64,000 nt of DNA from Parapristionchus giblindavisi (lineage: Eukaryota; Nematoda; Chromadorea; Rhabditida; Diplogasteridae), in the NCBI GenBank assembly GCA_943737045.1, contig CALSFV010000011.1, positions 372,001 through 436,000 on the forward strand, read 5' to 3'. Made by a program: the position numbers and the translations under genes. Below the pieces are notes generated by a model that did no database searches, was not told the DNA's origin, and saw only the letters and a list, made by a program, of their open reading frames with translations. The first letter of the stretch is position 1. The number at the start of each line of letters is the position of its first letter. Shown in pieces: positions 56,799 through 64,000 of this stretch.

Positions 56799-57589
56799 AT
56801 TTTTTTTAGTAATTCGAGTAATTATTTTTTTAGTTATTTCGGTTAAATACATCATTGTACACTCCTCTCACCAGCTAACAATGCATGGGGAATTTTGTTC
56901 AAAGTTTACAATAATTTATTAGCAAAGAATTGAGAGGAATAAAAGTGCTTTTAAAATGAAACATTTTAAAGTGCATGGAAAACTTTTTCTTCTGTTGAAC
57001 ATAATAACAAGAGTATCATAATACGAAAATATCTTTTTTTTTTAAATAAAAATATTTTTTATTTATATATGATTTCAGAGTATCAGTTTCGACCCCGGAG
57101 GATGATCTTCTGTTGATATCAGCCACTCAAGCAGCGAGGATGATTAGGGATAAAGAGGTTTATTCGTACAGATGAATTTCAATAAAACACATGCAAACTT
57201 TATGAGTGTTTGTCAGAGTTTGTAAGAATTCACGACAAGTGTTTCACATTTCTTGATTTGAGAGTGATGTGAAAACGCGTAGTGTATTGTATCATTTAAG
57301 GTACAATTGATGGCAGTGTGCCGTTACGACTATCAACTTTAACATAGAGAGGGAGAAACAGAGACAAACATATTGTCATGTGGAATGGGTGATCGTGAAA
57401 AACGGGGAAGAGAACAGATTTTAAATCTGATTTTTCTGGTATCTACCACATGTCTGTAGATATGCTAGTTTTGTGTTCTTCATATATGAAATGTAAGAAC
57501 AAGAAAAATGCCAAAAATCAAAACATCAAATTTTCCCTATCACTTTTGCACACTCTCGTTTGGCAGAGAAAACATAGGAAAAATGAGAG

Positions 57590-57739
57590 AGAGAGTTGGC
57601 TATTCGGGGGTTGCTGGCCCGCAATTGCTCGTAAAATCATTGCGGGCCCGCAACGAAATTCGGGCCCGTAATGTTCGCAAGAGATGCGAGCTCACATGCC
57701 ATTGTGGGCCCGCATCCCGCAACCCGAATAGCCACCTCT
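57590..57739. mobile_element. 150-bp GC-rich MITE with 8-bp target duplication
   Basis: AGAGAGTTGGCTATTCGGG ... CAACCCGAATAGCCACCTCT flanked by AATGAGAG (57582-57589, 57740-57747). Interior has six GGCCCGCA-like words. Confidence 0.75.
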
Positions 57740-58670
57740 AATGAGAGAGAGAATGCAAAAATAAAAGGACAGATTTTGATTTTTGATAACATTCTTGTTC
57801 TAACATTGCTTACATTGTTTAAAGTGCCCATATAACAGTGACAAAGATAACAATGGGTGAGATCTATAGTTCTGCCTGAACAGTTTAGTCACATAAAAAC
57901 TCGATGGCATCGTTCTGTAGAGAAATTATCACGATTTGAGTATTGATATGTGTTTCACTAATAGGTGTTATAACGAAGCTTATGAAAAATAAATGATTGC
58001 AGATTACTTCAGCTGAATTGATTGACGCATATATCAAACGAATTCAGAAGGTACTGTACCTTTTCATGTTATTGATCGATTGATCTGAATTTTTCTAGGT
58101 CAATCACATAATCAATGCCGTGGTCGAAGATAATTTTGTCGATGCCCGCGAGAAGGCGAGAGCGATCGATAAAGAGGTTGAGGAAGCAACTCCTGAACAG
58201 ATTGAGAAGGTATACTGTAGTTGAATGCAATGATCGATTTATCGATTGATTATTTTCCGATGGAAAAAGAGCGCCCCCTAGCTGGTGTTCCATTCACGCT
58301 CAAAGATTGCATGGAGGTACATACGTTAGAGATTGAGTTTTTACGATGTAAAAATATCGATCTATTTACTATAATTACGGAATTCTGTTTAGGTAGAAGG
58401 TCTTAAGTGCACGTATGGCTTACATTATCGCAAAGAGATCATTGCGGAGAAGAATGCTACCGTTGTACAGAGGTAAATTATTTTATGGAATTCCTCTTTG
58501 TGATACGGTACAACGTCGATGAATTGATTAAGAGTGACTAAAGAACTTGGTCCCCAATTTTTTTTTATATTGAAAAGTTTTCTTATTATTCCATTCATTT
58601 ATTTTTTTTCCAAATTGGTATGACAAAATCCCGAATTATTGATTACAGAATGCTGGACGCAGGAGCGATA

Positions 58671-60485
58671 TTTATTTATTTATTTATTCTTTATTCCATC
58701 AAATATATATAATAATAGGGTGATGTGTGTAAGGGGGGAAAAGGGATAGATGGATTTCCGTCGCACAAGGCGATTTCGGTTTTGGCACGGTGGCAGTTTT
58801 CAATGGGAAGGGATTCAGGTACGGATTCGAGAGACTTTAACGATAATATTGGGAGGAAGATTTATCAACCCTGCACGGAAGGGTTTTTGGGGTGAAAGAA
58901 CTAATTCTAAGGGGAGTGAATTCCAAATATCTATACTTCTAGAGGCACATGTAGTATGGGTAGTAGAAATCCTATAAGGGAGAACAATACGAAATGGATG
59001 AGAAAGACGGTTGTATTGTGAAGGAAGAACGGAAAACAGATTAGATGAATCAAACAAATTAAGCTTATGTATAGTATTATGAATAAATTGAATGTCATAA
59101 ATAGCTCTTCTATATTCAAGGGTATCGAGGTTTAAATACGTAAGTCTATCGTGATAAGGAGAAGGAGGTAAACGGCATTTAGCTAACATTCTTTTGGTAT
59201 AATTTCTTTGGACATCTTCAAGATAGTTGGTGAGGTGCTTAGAGGTGGGATTAAATACAACAGTAGATGATTCAAGAATGGGTCTAACATAAACACAATA
59301 AGCTTTAAGAAAGATTTCTTTTGAATTAGAATATATTGTCTTGAATAGAATGTTTGCCCTTTGTCTGGCTCTATTAGCAATAATGGAGATGTGATCATTA
59401 AACTTCAGATTTGGGGTCATGTGAATACCTAAGTCTTTAACAATAGGAGAAGGGGATAAAGCATAACCGTCAAGAAAATAAGTGGCTCTATTCTTAAGAG
59501 GTCCAAAGTGCATTACAGTACATTTGGTAGGTGAGAGGGTCATGTTCCATAATTTGCTCCATTCAGAAATTTGGTCAATAGTATATTGAATGTCTGTGGA
59601 GGAGGCAGGGACAGGGGCATATATCTTAATATCATCAGCGAAAATACCATGGTTGATATGAGGAGGGATAATGGATTGAATGTCATTCAGGTACAATATA
59701 AATAAAAGAGGACCAATGCTAGAACCTTGAGGAACTCCTGAGATGATCGGGGCGGGAGGAGAGAAAACATTATCAATGAAAATGGACTGTGTACGGCCGA
59801 ACAAATAAGATCTAAACCAAGCAACAATATGATCGGAAAAACCTATTTTGGAAAGTTTATACAACAATAATCGATGGTCAATACTATCAAACGCCTTTGC
59901 ATAATCAAAATATATGGAATCAATAGAGGATCCTCTAGAGAAATTGGATAGATAATTAGAATAAGTTTCAACTAGTTGGGTTGTGGTAGAGCGATTATTA
60001 CGAAAACCAGCCTGATGGGTATCAAGAATATCGTGGTCATCAAGGTAAGATACAATACAATCAATTAAAATTTTTTCAAAGATTTTTGATGATGTGGCCG
60101 TTAATGAAATAGGTCTATAATTACTGATATTATTGTTTCTAGGTTTCTTGGGAATCGGCTTAACAATAGCGGTTTTCCAAGCAAGGGGAACAGTAGACGT
60201 AGTAAGAGACTGATTAAATATAATTGTGAGAGGAACAACAATGGAGGTCTTACACTTAAGATATACAAGATTAGGTATGGCATCAGGAGAGGTATTGTTC
60301 TTGGGAACTAAGTTAGATATTGCGGACAAGATTTGTGCTGGACTTATATAGGGTAGATCAAAGGAATATGTTCCCTGAATTAGTTTAGGGAGTGGGGACA
60401 ATTGGGGAGGGGTTTGAACATTGGTAAAATATTCAGAGAAAGCATTTGCCTTAGCTTGACTATTTAACAATAAATTACTATTTAA
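58671..60485 (-). mobile_element. 5'-truncated LINE inserted in FAAH-copy exon 7
   Basis: Minus-strand element whose 3' end is an (AAAT)n tail at 58671-58690 and whose 5' end is cut at 60485. Host exon sequence resumes on both sides, so the insertion is precise; no clear duplication beyond AT. Confidence 0.85.
58815..60485 (-). CDS. LINE reverse transcriptase (endonuclease part missing)
   Basis: Intact frame of 551+ codons, open from the truncation point to a stop at 58815. Reverse-transcriptase blocks in order: NYRPISLTATSSKIFEKIL, AKAFDSIDHRLL, SGVPQGSSIGPLLFILYLND and the catalytic GIFADDIKIY. A C-terminal SPYHDRLTYLNLDTLEYRR then follows. This block order is that of jockey/CR1-like non-LTR elements. 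The upstream endonuclease domain is absent, so the copy cannot move alone, but the lack of stops says it inserted recently. The jockey/CR1-like assignment is a judgement from these motifs. Confidence 0.88.
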   Translation of the reverse strand, partial: LNSNLLLNSQAKANAFSEYFTNVQTPPQLSPLPKLIQGTYSFDLPYISPAQILSAISNLVPKNNTSPDAIPNLVYLKCKTSIVVPLTIIFNQSLTTSTVPLAWKTAIVKPIPKKPRNNNISNYRPISLTATSSKIFEKILIDCIVSYLDDHDILDTHQAGFRNNRSTTTQLVETYSNYLSNFSRGSSIDSIYFDYAKAFDSIDHRLLLYKLSKIGFSDHIVAWFRSYLFGRTQSIFIDNVFSPPAPIISGVPQGSSIGPLLFILYLNDIQSIIPPHINHGIFADDIKIYAPVPASSTDIQYTIDQISEWSKLWNMTLSPTKCTVMHFGPLKNRATYFLDGYALSPSPIVKDLGIHMTPNLKFNDHISIIANRARQRANILFKTIYSNSKEIFLKAYCVYVRPILESSTVVFNPTSKHLTNYLEDVQRNYTKRMLAKCRLPPSPYHDRLTYLNLDTLEYRRAIYDIQFIHNTIHKLNLFDSSNLFSVLPSQYNRLSHPFRIVLPYRISTTHTTCASRSIDIWNSLPLELVLSPQKPFRAGLINLPPNIIVKVSRIRT

Positions 60486-60689
60486 TATGCATGTGCATTA
60501 CAAATGTTCCCGAAGTGTGCATGTTTTGGGAGACGGTAAACACTGTCTACGGTAGATCAAAGAACCCTTATGATAATAGGTACGATAGGAAATCGATGAA
60601 ACGTAATTCTGATTTATTGGTTTTATCAGTCGAGTAACAATTATTTAACTGTCTTTTTTGTATTGGTATCCATAAACGTAGACATACCT

Positions 60690-60790
60690 TTCATCGACAA
60701 ACTTGAAGTCACGAGCGTAGACGGAGGCGTTGGCCAAAAATCCCCCTACCACATTTACGTCACGTTTGTTGACAAACAGTCAATCAAACA
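60690..60790. mobile_element. Small inverted-repeat element (GTTTGTC family)
   Basis: TCATCGACAAACTTGAAGTC ... GTCACGTTTGTTGACAAAC. In the intron after exon 7 of the FAAH copy. Confidence 0.6.
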
Positions 60791-61189
60791 TTCATAAATA
60801 TCCTTGCAATTAGATATTGTCTGATTACAGTACTCCTCACAACAATCAATAACCGTACTAATCTTCTACTAGACGCATCTGTGGTGGTTCCTCTGGTGGT
60901 GAGGCAGCTCTTGTCGCTGCAGCAGGTTCATTGATTGGAATCGGATCAGATGTTGGAGGGTCGATCAGAATGCCCGCATTCTTCAATGGAGTATTTGGAC
61001 TAAAACCTACACCCGGTATTTATATATTTATTCATTATTCTTATTTTCTTTTATTTTTGGTATGCTCCTTTCATTCTGTTCATTTTGTGCGCATGGACAA
61101 GTTGGTTTCACGTACTGCATGTATGTGTAACTTGAACATTTAGTGAACTCTATTTTATCCTTTTTCTTATTTAGTTATTATACTTAGAT

Positions 61190-61381
61190 CACACTATCTG
61201 AGAGAATTCAACAACCGAATTTTTTGTGGTATCGACGAAAAATGGATTTTACTGTTTTATGTATGATAATTACAGGCTCCATGAGTGAAGTTCACTGGTA
61301 CTTGGAAATTCCTTCAAATTGAAAATTCGCTTCAGGGGATGACCACACAACGATTTGGCGCCTTTTCCTAAAAAGTTTATT
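61190..61381. mobile_element. Arm fragment of the 3.1-kb inverted-repeat transposon
   Basis: CACTATCTGAGAGAATT, TCGACGAAAAATGGATTTT and CAACGATTTGGCGCCTTTTC match the arms at 8060 and 11216. It breaks off at 61381, where an LTR begins. Confidence 0.75.
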
Positions 61382-62040
61382 TGTACAAGAATCACCTCTG
61401 GGTAGTATCACTTTATAACCCCGGAACACCCTAGACCAACACCAATTCGAACTTTGGCGATAGCCTCCGGCGGACCGTAGGTAAAAGGTACCACAAAGAG
61501 GGACCTCGACAACCACACAGAACTGACGATAACCCTTTCACACAGTAGGTTAATCGTCACCACACAGATTCAGATACCAACCCTTTCACACAGTAGGTTG
61601 ATATCAAGCAGCGGACAGAGAGAGAACGAGAAAAGTGACTAATTCCTGAACTTCTTTAAGATGTAAACACAAAAGATAAAACAAGAGAATATAGACAACG
61701 TTGTTTATCTACAAAACAACTTAAGAACACGAGCTCTACTTTGGGCTCAACACTATGGGGACTTACAATTAAACACAAGGAGAAGGGTAGCGGAGCGACC
61801 GGAGAGAAGGGGAAGAAGTGGAAAAAAAAGTGAAATGGAGAATGATCGGTTGCAAAATGAATGCAATTGTCAACCAATTAGGGAAATGAAAAAGGCAATG
61901 TTGTTGTAGCGAAACCGCTACTCAAATGCAACTAAAATAGAAGAAATAGTCCGAGTTTACCAAAAACAATCAGTTCATGATAGTCTCCAAAGAATATACG
62001 GTAGAATTCAAGTTTGAATCGCGCGCTATGATGCGCAGGT
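61382..62040 (-). mobile_element. LTR or leader fragment with a hairpin array, cut by the BEL element
   Basis: Starts TGTACAAG at the break in the transposon arm. Contains TTGGCGATAGCCTCCGGC (about 61454) and the stems 61525-61534/61548-61558 and 61573-61582/61596-61605, both with the loop CTTTCACACAGTA. The header motif is in the same plus-strand orientation as in the two minus-strand elements, so this piece probably belongs to a minus-strand element too. The other end is hidden beyond the BEL insertion. Confidence 0.6.
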
Positions 62041-62751
62041 TGTAATGGCCCAACTATCCTACGGTACTTTCCCAGCTCCAATTTCTGATTCTCTCCAAGT
62101 CAGTCTCATTCAACTCTCCCGTGCTGACTGGCGGCACGTCGTCGCTCTTCCTACTTTTAATTATTCATTATTTTCTCCGCATTTACTCCTGTTTATCACT
62201 TCTCGTTATCGCCTATCACTTCCCTGTAAGCCCATCTCTCATCTAGTTATTGCTCATTATCATTAAGTTTCTCTTTATCCTCTTATTCACTCTTCACCTA
62301 TTTCATCATGCTTATGTAATTCACTCAAGTCAAGTTCAAGTTCAAGTCCAACATGTTCTCATAGTCTCTGTCATATTTCATCACTCCTGGCAATTGCCTA
62401 TCATTGTCTACTTCCACTTCATTCTCCACGTTCCCCGCTTGCATTCACTGTTGTTTTACTTTCGTGCTATTACCTATCGCCCTTTACTTTCATTGTTTAA
62501 TTACCCAAGTTTGAGGTAATCGCCAACCGCCACGAGCCCCGTCTCGACTACATCCCCTTCCCATCCAATCAACCTTTAAGTAATGATCTAAGGCCAAAGG
62601 CCGAACCCTTCCAAGTCTTCCTAATAGTAAATAATAATTGATAATAAATATCTATTCACTCCAAGTTATTCTTGTTGTTTAAACACGGGATACAAGGGTG
62701 ACATCACATACTACCCATCAGACTTATACATAGTGACCAAACGTCATTACA
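62041..62751 (+). mobile_element. 5' LTR of a BEL/Pao-like element
   Basis: 711 bp from TGTAATGGCCC to ACGTCATTACA, with inverted TGTAATG/CATTACA ends. Followed by TGGTGCATACGG as primer site and, 370 bp on, by gag. The 3' LTR is outside the window. Confidence 0.75.
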
Positions 62752-63118
62752 TGGTGCATACGGTCCAATTATCCAACTATTCCAAGTCCAATAGTCCTAC
62801 TTCGCAGACGATATAGGTCCTATTGCTGACTCTTATTCCGAATCCGAACAAAACCTACTTCGCAGACGATATAGGTCTAAGTTTCGATTCATCTTCTTTC
62901 ATCTATAATATCCTGAAATCACCCGAATCCAAATAAGATCCTACTTCGCAGACGATATAGGTTCCTATTTCCGATTCACACAGTTATTCATTCATTTCAT
63001 CATCACTCCGAGTATCCTAGAAATCAACAGGAACTCGTCTATCCATCCTAGCTTTCTATTCTATTCATCATTATTATCCAACTAGTATTCAACAAGACCC
63101 GCGTGGCAGGCAACAGTC
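62752..63118 (+). repeat. BEL element leader with primer site and three repeated hairpins
   Basis: A primer-binding-like TGGTGCATACGGTCC opens the leader. CCTACTTCGCAGACGATATAGG occurs at 62796, 62854 and 62940; its ends (ACCTA/TAGGT in the second copy) can pair around a constant loop. Confidence 0.7.
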
Positions 63119-64000
63119 ATGAAGAATACTAATCAAAGCACCTACAAGTCCTATTATGATAAGCTCAAATCTGCAAGAGTAAATGTAATCGCTCATTTCG
63201 ATCAACTCAAACAACATCTGATCAACATTGTATCATGTAAATCAATGACTAATCATGAAGATCTAGGAGTAGAAGTAGACAAATCTGAAATAGATATTCG
63301 AGTAAATCTATCTATACTTCAATCTCAAACCAATTCTCTTGAATCCAAACTCAATGCTATCTCTGATCCCCAAGTCAAAGCTCAAGAGGATGGTCTATTC
63401 TCTATGATTCTAAGAGGATATGACAACAATGGTCTACCTCTTGATCCATCCGATCTATCTATACTTGTTGATAAACAACTAGCAATAGTAAGAATGGCTC
63501 TCAAAAACAACTCCGAGACTATCATCCGAAATCTAAAGATAAAGAGTGTTGCTACATCTATCAAAGAAGAAGATGAATTCCTCGATGCATCCGAGAGTCC
63601 ATCAGTGACTAAGCCTAGGCATGTACCTCTTCCTACTCTGACTATTCCAAAGTTCAATGGATACAATAGGGCCGAGTACAAAACATTCATCAAACTATTC
63701 CAATCCCTGATAATGAAGAGAGATAATCTAATCGATACTGAGAAACATCTATACCTAGAAGGATTTCTAGAGGGCGATGCTCTCAAGGTCATCAAACCCT
63801 ATCCTAATGATGGTTCGTATCTAAAAGAAGCTCTCGAAGCATTAGAGGAGGAATACGGTAATGAAGAGGAAACATCATCCCAAGTCTATCAAGCTATTCA
63901 TCGAATAAAGGCTATGTCCAACTATCCTAATGATCAGATTGATCTAGCCCGAGAACTACTTGCTCTTGTACAACAACTCCAAGGTGAAGGAGAACAATCC
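63119..64000 (+). CDS. BEL/Pao-type Gag, partial
   Basis: ATG on 63119-63121 opens 294 codons that leave the window without a stop. An N-terminal helical part is followed by LPTLTIPKFNGYNRAEYKTF and then LYLEGFLEGDALKVIKPYPN, the conserved capsid-like block (DUF1759 type) of BEL/Pao retrotransposons. LKEALEALEEEYGNEEETSS then precedes a helical tail. Its leader and LTR lie upstream in the right order and strand. The polyprotein should continue with protease and polymerase to the right. It sits inside the LTR fragment that interrupts the downstream side of the FAAH copy. Confidence 0.88.
   Translation, partial: MKNTNQSTYKSYYDKLKSARVNVIAHFDQLKQHLINIVSCKSMTNHEDLGVEVDKSEIDIRVNLSILQSQTNSLESKLNAISDPQVKAQEDGLFSMILRGYDNNGLPLDPSDLSILVDKQLAIVRMALKNNSETIIRNLKIKSVATSIKEEDEFLDASESPSVTKPRHVPLPTLTIPKFNGYNRAEYKTFIKLFQSLIMKRDNLIDTEKHLYLEGFLEGDALKVIKPYPNDGSYLKEALEALEEEYGNEEETSSQVYQAIHRIKAMSNYPNDQIDLARELLALVQQLQGEGEQS

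Larger units (their letters stand above)
55357..61015 (+). pseudogene. Second FAAH copy, broken and partial
   Basis: Exons equivalent to FAAH exons 1-8 are present: 55357-55487, 57079-57157, 58003-58050, 58099-58209, 58260-58316, 58393-58472, 58649-58670 plus 60486-60579, and 60873-61015. Lys (GVPFTLKDCME) and Ser ([16 protein letters not shown]) motifs remain. Damage: the exon-5 acceptor is CG (TTTTCCG|ATGG) instead of AG, and exon 7 is split after GGAGCGAT by a 1.8-kb LINE. Exons 9-16 are not seen; nested LTR elements begin at ~61.2 kb and run to the edge. Spacing and exon ends match the intact copy, so this is a tandem duplicate. Low codon damage says the loss is recent; the gene could still be partly transcribed. 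Confidence 0.88.

Noticed and set aside
62045..62519. Two plus-strand frames in the BEL LTR
   Set aside because: They lie wholly in the LTR, with low-complexity Ser/His/Leu content and no known domain.

Overview
The window looks like nuclear DNA from a free-living nematode. It is AT-rich, and its genes are cut into many short exons (15-230 bp) by GT-AG introns. Several first coding exons follow a TTTNCAG-like acceptor, as expected for trans-splicing. It holds a MATH+BTB gene of the type expanded in nematodes, and it is packed with mobile elements. A diplogastrid (Pristionchus-like) source is my guess; nothing in the window proves it.

Layout. 1-1.6 kb: a Ty3/gypsy-like LTR retrotransposon (minus strand, running off the left edge) inserted in a DNA-transposon fragment. 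1.7-4.1 kb: a 2.4-kb palindromic foldback element with 126-bp tandem units and an 8-bp target duplication. 4.2-6.2 kb: a minus-strand gene I cannot name, with an N-terminal membrane segment. 7.4-14.0 kb: a ZIP zinc transporter (minus) with a 3.1-kb inverted-repeat transposon in one intron. 15.7-16.8 kb: LSM6 (minus). 18.3-20.5 kb: the CDC34-type ubiquitin-conjugating enzyme UBC-3 (minus). It faces a divergent plus-strand series: a small Cys-motif protein (21.3-22.2 kb), an unrecognised basic/acidic-tailed protein (22.8-24.6 kb), NDUFA13/GRIM-19 (25.4-26.8 kb) and a MATH-BTB protein (27.8-39.1 kb). One MATH-BTB intron holds a complete 4.5-kb LTR element with two younger insertions in it. 43.0-48.3 kb: an intact fatty-acid amide hydrolase (531 aa, FAAH2-like). 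49.3-55.3 kb: a repeat-rich spacer with a transposon, several MITEs, a TRAPPC2L-like intronless ORF, an RTE LINE tail and a dead mariner. 55.4-61.0 kb: a second FAAH copy, broken by a mutated splice acceptor and by a LINE inside exon 7. 61.2-64 kb: nested LTR elements ending in a BEL/Pao-like Gag that runs off the right edge.

The host genes are ordinary housekeeping and metabolic genes with no visible joint pathway. Most of the interest is in non-coding structure. LTRs and leaders of separate LTR elements carry arrays of short hairpins whose loops are conserved while the stems differ. A 36-bp tandem repeat in the MATH-BTB gene multiplies a 3' splice site so that every upstream copy would give a stop codon. 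Many small inverted-repeat elements have clean 8-bp target duplications. All exon models were read by eye and checked by reading phase and family similarity; no search was run.
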